Positions 1-11,990 are shown, counted from the first letter of the stretch. The stretch: DNA of 64,000 nucleotides from Actinomortierella ambigua (GCA_016098155.1 JAAAJB010000044.1:1-64000); one strand, 5' to 3'. Translations and numbers: made by a program. The notes: generated by a model from the letters alone, not told the origin.

Positions 1-745
1 CGACGCAAGACCATTGGTAGACCGCGCAAACCATCTTCAGTTATTGGTAGCGACCCTTTCCCCTGCACATAGCTGACAAGAAACTCGGCGTACTTCGATC
101 CTGCAGCGAAAACTTGTCCCTGATTCTTCTAACGTCCACATGAAGGTCACCTAATTGTCATGAGAAATAGATTTGCTGTGAGCATGCTACCCTCACCCCT
201 TACAAGTGGCAAAACATATGGACACGAGCAAATCTGTACCAGACGGCGGTGAGCTGGGACGAGAGCCATCAGATGAGTAGCCGGGAACTGGTGTCAATGA
301 GCGAGAAGGGACAGGTGCATGCACCACTAATGAAACAAGAGGGAAAAGAATAACGTTAGGCTGGTTGAATAAGCTCATGGGGGCGGAGATCAATAAAATA
401 AACGCGTGTCATTACCTTGTGGAGCAGGGCGCTGGAGGATGATGTGGACTGTCTCCTCACAGGAAACACCTTGGAGAGACGCGTGGCTGGGCCAAGCTTT
501 TTCTTGTCGTTGCCGACATTGTCGAGGAGAATGGGCGTGTCATCGTCGTCATCCGAGATGGAGGGTGATACGCGCCAGAGCGTGAGGTTGTTGGCAACAA
601 TGTCGTCAAAGTCGGGGCTCTGTTCGGCCTTGATGAGCTTCTTCAGATCGCCAATTATTTTGCTTCGCTCGACGTCGACAGGAAATGCTTTGGAGGTTGC
701 TTCTCCATCAACAAGGAAGAATAGAGTCAAAGTGCCGGTGGTCAT
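1..745 (-). pseudogene. Crinkler (CRN)-type protein gene, 5' part, frameshifted, cut by window edge
   Basis: Exon 1 (745-416) starts at the ATG at 745, or an in-frame ATG at 757. It encodes a Crinkler N-terminal domain, with the family-typical stretches LFFLVDGEATSKAFPVDVER, LKKLIKAEQSPDFDDI and LTLWRVS. Exon 2 is 326-204 (acceptor TTTCATTAG, donor GTAAGG) and exon 3 runs from 150 off the left edge (acceptor GACAATTAG). Intron phases agree, but two reading-frame breaks are visible. One lies near 458-461 in exon 1: the conserved end of the domain continues in another frame, which is also the frame exon 2 needs. The other lies at an A4 run at 109-112 in exon 3, downstream of which family-like sequence continues one frame away. 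CRN proteins are modular, with a ubiquitin-like N-terminus and variable C-terminal domains. They are effectors in oomycetes and are also common in some soil fungi, where their role is unclear. The C-terminal domain is outside the window. The breaks may be real decay or base-calling errors; the family assignment is firm. Confidence 0.7.
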
Positions 746-1645
746 CGCGTAGAGCATGGAACAGAAGAAAAAAAAGAGAAGGATAGATTGCGAACGATGA
801 AGAGAGAGTGAGGGATGGAAAGAAAGCAGAGAGCGGAATGAAAGCAAGGTGAGGGGGGTAAGGCGGAGAGGCGAAGGCGTGGGAAGAAAAGTACGTCGTC
901 CTGTAGTGGCAAAATCCTTTATTTCCATCCCCATGACATGTACACCTTGGTCGCATACCTGCATGTTTGCACATCGCACTCTCGCCCACATTCGGCCACA
1001 CTTGTACACATTCGGCCACACTTGCACACACTTGCACACACTTGCACACACACACACACTCTCTCTCTCTCTCTCTGTTCTTCTTGTGTTCTTCGCACGG
1101 TCGAGAGAAGGTTAGTGCGTACAGCGCTCCCCAGGATTCAATTCTCATTTTCTTCAAGCCGAGGTGCATGGGGTTGGCTACCTCTCCTACCTTTCCCCTT
1201 CACGCGCGTTGGATGCGTTAGTCATCCAACCCCTCTTGAGGATTCGCTATGCGAGAGTCCGAAAGTGGTAGCCTGCTTGTGGCCCAGGAGATTCATAACG
1301 CTTGAGCAAAGCCTTTTTGAACCATGCTGAAGCTCAATCCTACCATCTCGAATCTGATTATGACGAGGAGATGGATGTGTCCTCCCTCACGCTTGTGAAG
1401 CAGATTAAAGCTGCCCACACCACGATTGGACTCGCTATGCTAGAGTTCAAGCGTGGCCGCCTGTTTGGAGCCCCAGGAGTACTCATCAACGCTCTAGCCG
1501 AGCCTTTTTTGACTTTGAGCTCACCATACACACCTATTCATCCATTCCTCCACGAAATATTTTGATTTAATACACTATGTCCTTTTTCTCCATGATATTT
1601 ATTAGACGCCACCTACCATCATCACTCGGAAGAAACAGGAGTAAT
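746..1645. promoter_or_regulatory. Shared upstream region of the divergent CRN-like and PD-(D/E)xK genes
   Basis: This 900-base interval separates two divergent start codons and must hold both promoters. Positions 960-1080 carry tandem CACACTTG-type units that pass into (CA)n and (CT)n. An open stretch at about 1302-1565 has no upstream ATG and ends in TGA. It reads like protein (for example VKQIKAAHTTIGLAMLEFKR) and could be an unresolved 5' exon of the plus-strand gene or a leftover of another gene; I do not recognise it. No convincing TATA box was seen. Confidence 0.35.
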
Positions 1646-3848
1646 ATGGATAGCAAGTGGAGAGCCGAGTTGGAGGGGCTTCCTACTGAGGATTACATTA
1701 AAACCTGTGTGCGCGTCACTGCTATCGATTATGAAGGCTATCTCAGATTCACATCGACAAACGACAGCTACACCAAGCAGCAGGCACACCGGGACTGGAG
1801 AGCGACAATCGATCGTCTTCTTCAATGCAAGCACGCCGGACTTCTTCAGAAGGGCAAGGGGTTAAAACAGCTATGGGACAGTAATGCTCACACACACACC
1901 GACGATATGCATTGGGCTTTTCAGAGAAGGAAACGATCCGCCAAGCTGCAGTCTGTTGCCATAACAAGTTTAGTCGATGCAACGATCAACAATACGATGA
2001 AGCGGAGGCTCCAAGAAGAACTGGGTATGCCATATGTGCTTCATCACATGGTGCTGGTTGATATGCTTTTTGAGAGATCCATTTTTAAATATTATTATTG
2101 ATAATCAGCATGTTGCAACATGAAATGTACAGACTCAGGGGGCGCTCCATTACTCGCACAAGTGAACACCTCTAAACCAATTCCTGCGGATTGTGAAAAC
2201 CAGGGAATGCCATCAGCATCGGAGACCAATCTAACCGATGTCCTCTCCAATGTGGACCGATCAGCAGGTTTGGAGCCAGTCAACCAAAGGCAGACTGATG
2301 TATCAGTTGAATTTCAAGAGGATCCAGAACAGCCGCAGCAGAAAAAGAGGCGCCAGCAGCATCTGCAACACATAGAAAAGAATCAGTCGCCTCAAAGCTT
2401 CTTTGACCCGGCTACCATCATCCCTTCTGAACTTGAGATTGATAGCATTGCCATTGGAAAACCATTCAAGCGGCTGCAGGAAGAAGCTGCCATTGTGGTT
2501 AACGATCCAAAGAAGACAATGACACTTGAACCGCTACCTTTCTTTCTGTAAGTTCATTCAATGTACGCTTTGTGAGCACTTGCGATCATCTCCATTTTAC
2601 ACTAATATATAATGTCTCGTGCTCATTTCTTCCGAAGGGCTGCCAACCATATTTGGGATGTGACCTGTCGACTGCCTGGCATGTCCGATGAAGATTACGA
2701 TGTTATTCAATCTGCCTTGTGTGTTCCCGTCACCCGCTTGTCTGACCACTTGGTACACTTCTGTCGTAGTCTGGAACATGATCTTACGACAACAGGCTAC
2801 TTAATGTCACGCGACACGAAGTCTCGAGAGCAGAATACCCTTCTTGTACTCTATCAGCAAGCGTGAGTGATATATTTCATTTCAAGTGCATCGTTTAAGT
2901 GAATGAAATAGTTGTGCATCGGACTGTAAAGACTTGACCATTTCTGATTTTATTCTTGAATGTAGGAGTCAGAAGCTCCCCAGGAGATTCCTACCTTTTA
3001 AGCATTTGAAAAATGAGGATTCTCATGCACACTCTATCCTTGACGCTTTGCTTACATGTGTGTTCCCGTCGTACAATCACCGATATGACCTTCATTGGGC
3101 TCATCGACCATCCGCTGGATCTGGCGATCGCAGGGACGGAGATGCACATAAACCTGATGCCACATTGCTCAAAGATGGCTTCGAATTGGCATATGTGGAG
3201 GTGAAGCCACCGAAGGAAGAGCGCCACCAGAGGCCATATTTGCAGGATGTATGAGCACTTTCTGGATTAGCAAAGGATAATATCGATTTGCACTTGAGAC
3301 ATTCACGAGTCATCACCACTACCCCGTGCCTCCAAGTGTTTGGTACGAAGATAGCCCTGGAGTTTGGATTCGTATGCCCATACGAGCCGTAATTAGTAAC
3401 TCCTCATCATATCTTGTAAATTAACATAGGTTTCCAGATGATATTGTATCAACTCTCCTTTCAGGCTGGAATCTATCTATGGCAGGAAGTCCACACCTCG
3501 TACTTGCCAAAGGACTATTATGACATCGGCAACATCGTATCTTGCGTAGAGTTGCTCAAGACCTTCAAGGTAACACTGTTACCGAAAGTGTACTCGTGGT
3601 TTTCCAGTATGTATGCCTACATTGTGTCGCCGAATGTGGTCTTTACTAGAATTCTGCTTTAATTTTAGACCATAATGGACGACGTTGGAACAGAACGATA
3701 CGTCAGAACAGCCACCAAACGAGTGGAAGACGACATGGAACTTCCTGATTTGTATCTCCACGGTCCACCAACATTTCGCCTTCTACGAGACCATTTTTCT
3801 CTCAGACCAGACGCGTATCTCTGTAGTCTTTCGTCCTTGTGTTTATGA
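1646..3848 (+). pseudogene. PD-(D/E)xK nuclease-like protein, six exons, one in-frame stop
   Basis: Exons with matching phases are 1646-2024, 2133-2547, 2638-2862, 2966-3342, 3430-3569 and 3669-3848, 1,716 bases in total (571 residues if the internal stop is ignored). The start is the ATG opening MDSKWRAELEGLPTEDY. The core of exon 4 shows GDAHKPDATLLKDGFELAYV followed at once by EVK. The Asp of PDA and the Glu and Lys of EVK fit the catalytic D...ExK pattern of restriction-endonuclease-fold proteins. The frame is broken by a TGA at 3252-3254, where the context (QDV-stop-ALSGLAKDNI) suggests a lost Trp codon. Coding-like sequence resumes immediately and the last two exons remain intact, so decay is recent, or the base is an error, or the stop is read through. 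Truncation would still leave the catalytic motif. The starts of exons 3 and 4 are uncertain: coding-like sequence extends about 23-35 bases upstream of the only in-frame AGs. Such nuclease folds accompany CRN modules in fungal accessory gene sets, which fits the divergent CRN neighbour. Confidence 0.6.
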
Positions 3849-5203
3849 CATGATTGCGACAACCCCGTTCCAGACTTGATCAATAAACACACCTCTCATG
3901 CTCAATACTGATGACTACTACAATGATGCCTGTTAGATAGACTTCATAATCGCACCAAGTCTAACTTTTAATAGAGGAAGATGCGTAGACATCTAAGTAA
4001 CTTTCGATGCTAGTCAAAGATGTAACAATGAACGGACCTTTTTTTTCTCTTCTTTTTTTGCAACTGTCGCTCATGCTTCGTTGACTTGAGCGGGCTATTC
4101 CACACAACATGCCAAGTGCTTGCCATGTCATGTCGACCAACCCCTTAAGAACGCAACCGGAGTAAAAGAAGAAAAAAGAAAGATGTTGTTCTTTCGAACA
4201 AATCTATAGAACAATGGGCTTAATCTCAGCGGATCGTAGCAACAAGGTGTAAGAAACACTAGGTATGTTTCTTCACGGTTACAGAGGAGAAAGAGTGGAC
4301 AAGTGTAAAGGAGAAGTTTTATGGTAAAAAAGTCTGAGGTTTTCATTGTTCTGCTATTCTTCTTAAATACTATATGTTCTTCTATTTTTGTGCTTAGGCT
4401 AATTGTTATCCCCATCCCTGAATAACGGTCGGTGAGTACGGTGAATACTAGAGGACAAACCTACGAGGATGTCTTATCCTCTTGAACAAGGCTACTCTAC
4501 CGCTTACAATACCCCGTTCAATTAAAGTCGTCTGCAATGGATTTATCTCTTCCAATATTTGAAATTAACATGTACAGGAACACAGGCAGCCTTTCCGCTA
4601 CCCATGCGAGTGACCGACTCTGGCTGTTAGAAAACTGTCAGAAGGCTATTTTCCAAGAACCATTAGGTAGGTGATATCCAGAATGAAATGAAAAAAAGAT
4701 ATGAAAGTTGGGATGAAAATTTTACCAGTCACAAAGCAATTCTTCGAGGAGGAACTGAGTCGCGTGAATCGCTTTTCTGCATTCGTCGAACGCCCCATGG
4801 GTGCCCTGCCTGATTAAACAAGCACTCTGTTACAGCTACCCTACCGCAAGTCAAATTCACGTCTCAGGGAACTAACGCCGGCAGGAGTATCTTTTTGTCG
4901 ATTTGGACATTCATTCTTCTTCAACTGGAAAGAAAAAGAAGCATTCAGGAACACCGGCACAAACATCCATGGCGAATGTAAGACTTGGCTTCAAGAAAAC
5001 ACAAGGTCCTGTTTTGTTCAGGAAAGGGCGCTAGAAATGAAGATGGAAAAGAAACTCAACACGTCCTCTATTCCTGGTGGACCACTGTTCCAAATCACAC
5101 CATCTAGAAACCAACGGACCCACGATTAGCAGGTGGCGGCAGCGGCAGCGGCAGCGGCGGCGGTGGTGGTGGCGGTGGTGGTGGTGGATCCAGCACAGAG
5201 GCG
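3849..5203. other. Intergenic region upstream of the NELF-C/D gene
   Basis: About 1.35 kb with no recognisable gene on either strand. It is AT-richer and far poorer in microsatellites than the rest of the window. A GGC/AGC/GGT-rich run (5131-5190) lies directly before the NELF-C/D start. It is open in the same frame back to a TAG near 5104 and would encode Gly/Ser repeats if joined from an upstream exon through the TTAG acceptor near 5130. Confidence 0.4.
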
Positions 5204-5483
5204 ATGATGCAGTCGTTCCAGGCACCAGACTCTATCCTAGAGCCCAAGATCTTTGAGACAATCAGTGCCTATATCCGCGAGGGAGGACAACCACTGCTTT
5301 TGGTCAATGCTCTCTCGAACAGCTATGTCGGCATGCCCGAGATGTGCAACCTCATGTCTGGATGGGCGCGCGAGTTTGAGATTGATCCTATCGAGGTCAT
5401 GCAGGAAGTCCTCAAGGAGCAGCTCATGGAACGCTTTGACCCCGAGAGCGTTGACCGTGATTTTATGACTAGAACGGTAAGGA

Positions 5484-5521
<38 letters not shown>

Positions 5522-8500
5522 ACCTTGTGTCCTATGGAGAGAAAATAATAGGACAGCAGTGGGTGGACTATTGCATTGTATGCTCACTCTTTCTTTCGTT
5601 CTCCAAAAAAAAAAATCAAAATCAACATATGACATGACTGATAGGGCACACCGGACTGGCTGATTGTGATGATCCAACATCCGTTCTGGCGCCAAGCGAT
5701 CTATGAACTATCGGAGAAGCATCAAAAGTGTGCGCTGCTCAACTTTGCAATCCAGCGGATTTCGGATGCAGGGCACCAGGGCGAAATTGCGACTGTCAAG
5801 ACGGCGTCGACGTTTGTCAATGTGTTTTCAGGCGTCTTGTTAGACTCACTCGACAAACTGCGGGATGAGGACGATGTAGAGCTGATGGAGCGACTGCCGG
5901 ATCTAGTGAAGGTCTGCTGTCAGAATGAGCATACCTACCTCTATACCCAGGTCTTGCTCTTCCGCCTCATGAAGACTGACCGTGGCTTGCCCATGAAGCG
6001 CATCTCAAAGGAACTCGAGTCAGGTGTCCTAGAAAAGTTTAACAAGTTAGGTGCCTATGTGGTTTTTCTTTTCTTGGTTGCTTGAAGAAAAAGAGACCAA
6101 GTAACGCTAGCTTGCTTGTTTGTTTGTTCTTTCTCTCATTCCTTCCTTCGTTCTTTCTTTTCTAACCTGCTTTGTTTTTTTTTAATACTATGTTTTTGAT
6201 CAAATCTAGACCTTCGTTAGTATCTATTCTCAAGATGTTACTGGCAGGTGCCTCCGCGTCAGTGGCGAGTGCTATTTCCGCTATTCTGCAAAGCCGCATT
6301 GCATCCCCTGGAGATGTAATGTCTGTACGTATTCTTCCATTGTTGTTGTTGCTATTACTGTTATTGTTGTTTGTTTCTTCCACTCATTCGGAGGGAAGGC
6401 GGCATGTTCTCTCCACTGACACGAGTGTAATTCTTTTTTGTTATTTTGTTTTGGCCTTTCCTTTTTATTTCTCGGCTACTTCATAGCTGCATCGAGCCTA
6501 CACAAGCGACAATCCACCGTCGGCTCATTTTCTGCGCGATCCAGACTTTTTTGGTAATGATGCGTCGACTCTTTCCCCTCCCCCCACCACCCATGCCACC
6601 CTTACTTTCTCATTTTCATTCCTTCTCTCTTCACCTTTTATCCCCTCCCCCTCTCCTTCCCTTTTTACTTTCCGTTCTAGTGGAGGAATTTTCGTTGCAT
6701 CTTTCTCACACGAGATTCACGTGTTAAATACGCCCAAAAAGAACACTCCTCCCTTCCCCTCTTGTTTCCCTCCAGACATTGACTGATGAAATGGTATCTT
6801 ACTGTGTGTATGCATGTTTTCTTTTTTTTTTTCCTTCCCTCCCTACGTGTATGTTCTAGAAATCATGTTGTCGTCGGTCTTTGTGCCGAGCTTCAAGGGC
6901 GGCATGGTGAAGCAAGATCACAAGGACAAATATCTGTGGCTTTTGGCCTATGCGGCTAGCGTGAAAGAAACAGATGCTGACTCGACAAAAAAGATCAGCC
7001 AACACTATCACCATAATAACAATCATCACGGGTCGGTGGTCGACAAATCAGAATTGGAACCTACTTACATGGCCCTGTGCGCGCTCGAAGACACGATATC
7101 CAAACGTGCTGCTGGCACGGATCTTACGCCTATTCTGAAGAATCTACTGACTGCTATGGAGTATGCGCTATTTCTGTGTTTTTTGTCTCTTCCGCTTCTT
7201 CGTCTATTGTTCAATTGTTTAAAGGTCGTCTTTTCAAGTTTTGGCTAATGACGCGTGCTGTCTTTTATTTTTTTTTTTTTATTTTGTAGGACACCTGTCG
7301 CTTCGATGGGATTACTCTATTGGATTCGATTTGTAATTCAGGAGACAAGCTATATCGAGACATACTTTCGATCCCATGAAGTCTTATTACCGTTGTTACT
7401 CCTGGAAGAGGTATGACAGAACGGGGGGGGGGTTCATATCATTTGCTTCACGTCAAATGCCACGGGAGACGATAAAGAGTGGGAAAGGGAGAGAGAAAAA
7501 GAGAGAGATAGCGAGGGGAAGAACCGGGGTACACAACAACATGGAGGTGAGGTCGGGAATTTTTCTGGGAAAGCCTGCTCTGTTTAATCTCGGCACACAT
7601 GCACACGCGCACAAGTTTCAAGCTAACATTTCCCTTTGTCCCATTCTGCCCCTTCCATCCATCCCCCTTTGTTATCTTTCATTGCTGATTTTATCAGATG
7701 GCTTACAAGCACCCACTGCAACAAGTTGTCGTGTTTGACACGCTGGTGGAATTCTTCGAAGCTCCACTGGACCTGAATCCAGAGATTATGGTAAGGAAGG
7801 TGGAGGAGAGTTGGAGAGTTGGAGACTGAAAACGAGGGGGAAAGGTACCCTTTCCCTGTAGCATAACATGCATGCACAAATGTGGGAAAGGGAAGAAACC
7901 CGTTTGCGCGAAAAAGGGGAGGGGGGATGTGAAAACAGGGGGATGTGGGGCGAGAAATGTACTTTTTTTTTTCCATCCGAGTACACTTTGTCCACACAGA
8001 CCACCCCTTTCTCCCCTACATGCTTGTGAGCCCTCTTCCTATGTGGGGCATCCACTTTCCGCTGGGAAAAGCAATATGAACACAGCATGTTGGAGTAAGG
8101 GAGAAGGGGAGAGAGAAACATAGAGAGAGAAGGGAAGAAGGGATGTGAACTTTGTGATATGTGGGGTGGGATGGTCTGATACCCAGGGTCCATGTTGTCA
8201 CTCCTCACGCCATGAGAGCCAAAATGCCCTCAATGTTGTGGGACATTGACCAACCCTACTTGCCTTAATTGAGCGTTAGTTGCCTACTCCCTTCCTCCTG
8301 TGGGAATCGGCCATCCATCTGAGCACCTACCAGAGAGACATGGTTGGTCGCCTTCAATTATAGTTTATTGTGGGTACGTGTGCAATATAGAGATTTCGGT
8401 CACACACTATTGCACATCCAACATATGCTATCCACGCCACTTTTTGTGGCACACATAGTCTGTCTCCAGCTCACAGTCGCCCTTCTCTACTTTTACTTTA

Positions 8501-10330
8501 CGAGGAATACATTGGGGTGAGAGCGAGAGAGAGAGAGAGAGAGAGAATGAGGAGAGAGACGGGGAAAGAGAAATGTGCAAGCTAATGTGTCACTCACTCG
8601 CGCTTACTTTGCTTGGGTTGTTGCTGTCCCCCCCCCCATACACATACACACTAATTTTATTTAGATGACCTATCGCAAGTCGATCCTGGACCGGATGATT
8701 TCGTTGATGCAGCTCAACTATGTGACACCGGCAGTGGACTATATCCGGACGCGGGCGCGCAAGATGGATCAATCGCTGGCCATGCACTTTGTCAAGCGAG
8801 TGCTTGAGATGGCCCAGGCACCTTACTCGTCGAAGCTGGTTGAAGGCATGGCCCAGATCATCCAGGAGATTGTCGATGCCGTCAAGAAGACTGACCTTGA
8901 GCCATTGGTCCGCGCATGGGTTGGTAGGTCCAAAAAGTCTATTTTTTTTTCGTGGGATCTGGTTGGTTGGGGAATTTTTTTGTTCTTTTCTTTGTGGTGT
9001 GGTGTTGACGCTGGTGGTGGTGATGATGGTGGTGCATGGCGCATTACGCATTGTGGTGAGTGGTGTTGTGGCGGTGGTGAACAGTATGTGGTAGTGTGAT
9101 GGGTCATGCTGCCATCATATCCATCCACTCTGTGCGTCCGTCCTCTCCACATGTACGCCAAGTCATTTTAGAGCTGAGTGTGCATGATTAGCCCTTCCTC
9201 TGTTACTCTCTCTCTCTCTCTCTCTCCATCTCTCGCCCTCTGTCTTTTTTTTTGGGTTGCTCGGCTTTGATCGCTCTCTGTCTCGTGCCTTTTTTGGGTT
9301 GTGCATGTTGCATGCATGCAGCTGCATTTCTCCTCGTCCAGTTGAGGGAGGGGGGGGGTCAGAAAGCGGACCAAACGGAGATATTTTGTTGGTCATTGTT
9401 GTTGTGTTGGTGTGGCTCCCACAGACAGAAAAAAAAAAGAGAGTGTGTGTGTGAGAGAGAGAAAGACGAACGCCCATCAATATTGGGGACAACAACCAAC
9501 CAACAACCATCCACAACAAGCATCGAAAGCTCAGAAAGATTGTGCTCCTCTCACTCTCATTCTCCCCTCCTCTTGTTCGTTCGCCCTCAAAGCAATTGTG
9601 TGCATGCACAAACACATTGACAAAAGGAGTCTGTTCATTGTGTTGTTGTTTTATACAGTTTTCTCTCCCTCGCTTCCCTGCCTCTATCTCTCTCTTTCTC
9701 TCTTTGTATCTCGCTCTCTGTGTATCTGTGTTGTGTTGTGTTGTTTTGTGTTGATTGATACGCGCTATATCGCTTTGACCTATCCCGACCTCCACAAACC
9801 ACACATTTGCACACAACAACAAATCAACAACCTGCAGGGTCAATGCCCTTTCTGTCTCTCTTTCTACTCCGTTGCTCTCTGTCCCTCTTGTACCCGCCCA
9901 TTCGCTGCTCTCTCCCCTCTCATATCATACCACCAGCTGCTGTGCTCCTGTGCACTAGGGCTGTACTTTCCTATATACCATGCCATCGGACTTGTGATCG
10001 ACCTTTGCGGTGTTATCCCGGCTCAGCCTTTTTTTTTTTTTTTTGTCCTCTGTCCATTCCGGTTCCTGCAAACAAGAGAAGCGGCGTGGTCAATTGTCTC
10101 TCCTCGGGAAACTTGAAAGAACAAAAAAAAACGCCCTAACACAAGCAACCTGTTTTTTTTTCTCTCTTCTCTCTCTCTCTCTATCTCTCAATTATGGTTG
10201 TGGAAATGGAACAGACGAGGTGGCGACACAACCGATCACGATCGATATTGACAGTCCAGAGCCTGCAGGCAGCGCCTCAGCTGCGCTTCAAGATATCAAG
10301 AGTCGGTTAGAGGAGCAACAAAAGCGATGA
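5204..10330 (+). CDS. Negative elongation factor C/D (TH1 family) homologue
   Basis: Nine exons: 5204-5476, 5645-6045, 6210-6324, 6487-6553, 6860-7160, 7290-7410, 7698-7790, 8665-8923 and 10215-10330. They total 1,746 bases (581 residues), close to the roughly 590 residues of animal NELF-C/D, and all junction phases agree. Similarity to the TH1 family spans the protein: an ILEPKIFETI start region; the GTPDWL, WRQAIYEL and LNFAIQRISDAGHQGEI block; HTYLYTQVLLFRLM; FVPSFKGGMVKQDHKDKYLW followed by LLAYAASV; VASMGLLYWIRF; and LDRMISLMQLNYVTPAVDYI. In animals NELF-C/D pairs with NELF-A in the complex that holds RNA polymerase II paused near promoters. The C-terminus is a short acidic/Gln tail. The exon 2 donor (GTTAGG) is non-consensus. 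Introns are long for a fungus: intron 7 is 874 bases and intron 8 is 1,291 bases, both filled with simple repeats. The last exon is the least certain, resting only on phase and an in-frame stop. Confidence 0.88.
5487..5519. repeat. (CT)n microsatellite in NELF-C/D intron 1
   Basis: A near-perfect CT run lies directly after the GTAAGG donor of intron 1, and the intron ends with a poly-A patch and a GATAG acceptor. Confidence 0.9.
8924..10214 (+). other. Long last intron of the NELF-C/D gene, repeat-rich
   Basis: The 1,291 bases between exons 8 and 9 hold GT/GGT, CT and T-run tracts. Several stop-free stretches here (for example 9412-10116) result from the repeats. No independent gene is supported. 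Confidence 0.55.
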
Positions 10331-11990
10331 TGGACAAGAAAAACACACACACGCACAACCGAAAACTCAAGGCGCAAAAAAAACCCCCCCCCCTCCATCC
10401 TCTCGCCGCATATTTTTTTTTCTTCTGTCTGGTCGCTTGTAGTCCTCAAAGCTTACACATTTTCATTAAAAGCACACTACGAACACTTTGACCCATGGAC
10501 CCATGACCCAAGCTGGAAAAAAGATATGCTTTCTCTTTATTCTTTGAAGCTTTTTGATGTACCTCTTTTCCCCCCTTTCCCTTCCGCCCTCCCCCTCTCT
10601 CTTACTCTGCAACGTACCAATAAAAAGAAACACAATTAAACAGATGGTGCCCGTGTGTTGCGAATCATGACCGCACACAACACGTCCATGAGCGTCAGAG
10701 ATGGACGCGGAGAAATGAATCATATATCATATATATAAGAAAAAAGCAGTAAGCTGGACCACAAAAAAAAAAGGACGCATCACACGCAACCAAAAAAAAC
10801 TACACCAGTCAAGTACGCGTGAAAAAAAAAGAAGGGCGCCCAGCAGTAGCGGCACGAGAAGAGGAGAGAGAGAGAGAGAGAGAGAGATGGAGGGTCACTG
10901 ATATTGAGGGTTCTGGTAGAGTGTCGCAAACTAATCGCATTGGGAGAGTAGAGGAGAAAGTGCCATTCTCTTATTCGCGTCTGTTCAAACAGGTTCATCT
11001 ACTCTGAAGGGAAGGGGGGGGGGAGAGCGAGGAACCAGCACAAAACAAATGGGAGAGATTGGGTTGGTAGACTAGGCCAACCTTCCCCACGGCGAACAAC
11101 GCACACAGCAAAAGAAAAAAAAAGACAGACAAGATCCCCTAATAGAACACAAGAGGTAGAAAAGATATATCACACACAACAACAACACCGCCCTATCCGT
11201 TAGAGTTTTTTTTTTCTTTCCAACCTTCGAACCCGTGTAGAGATACTGTACATTTGAAGTGTGATACCGGAGTGATGGTCGAAGATGTGTAACGTTCAGC
11301 CACTTTTTTTTTTCGACTGTTCGCTATTGACCCATCACTTTAGAGTTTTCCCAGAGCTGAAAGACGGAAAAAAAGCGCAATGACACAAGAACAAGGCACA
11401 GACACAACGTGTTAGCGTTCGCAACAACAAAAGAAACAAAAAACAAGTTTTTTTGAGTGCCTTGGGAGCTCTTCAAGTTTTGGAGCATGTCCATGATTCC
11501 CAACAAAAAAAAATGACAAGAGGCTCTTTTCTTCTTTGTACAAAAAAGATACCCGGAGAAAAATAAAAACTCATTCACATCACCTTCCCATCCATCTCGG
11601 CGATTATTTTTTTTAAAGGGTGATTTCTTTGTTATTAGGGTCAGCAAAGTTTTGCAAAGGCTATGTATCACAAGGTTTCGAAAAATAAAGAAAAACAGAA
11701 GAGCAGAAAGCGAAAAAAAAAGGCGAAGAGAAGGAGAAAAGAGGGTGACAATATATATACAGAGTTGAAAGAAGAAGGAAGAGAAAAGGAGGGAGGAAGA
11801 AGAGGAAAGGAAGATGGCTACAGTACACGGAGGGGAAAGAGGTAAAAGCAAATCAAGGCGAGAAAAAAAAAAGGTGTGTCGGGGCAAAAGCAAAAAGGAG
11901 AGAGATGATGATGACTAGGAGACTAGAACACAGCCCCGACAAGTCGAGAGAAAGAAAGAGGGTGAGGATCGTTGGGGGGAATAGGTTTCC
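10331..11990. other. Convergent 3' intergenic region, no gene seen
   Basis: This lies between the ends of the NELF-C/D gene (+) and the C2H2 gene (-). It contains C, A, T and G homopolymers, a (GA)n run at 10861-10888 and GA-rich DNA at 11700-11850. The long minus-strand open stretch at 11324-11893 is T/F/L-rich and repeat-driven. Presumably this holds the two 3' UTRs and polyadenylation signals. Confidence 0.5.

Noticed and set aside
9412..10116. 234-codon open frame inside the last NELF-C/D intron
   Set aside because: It is driven by T, CT and GT runs and flanked by the splice sites of the host gene.
11205..11300. GGGTTCGAAGG B-box-like motif on the minus strand
   Set aside because: No cloverleaf, poor A box at a wrong distance and no downstream T-run terminator.
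11324..11893. 189-codon minus-strand open frame
   Set aside because: Phe/Leu/Ser-rich translation of T/C tracts in a convergent 3' region; no start context or domain.
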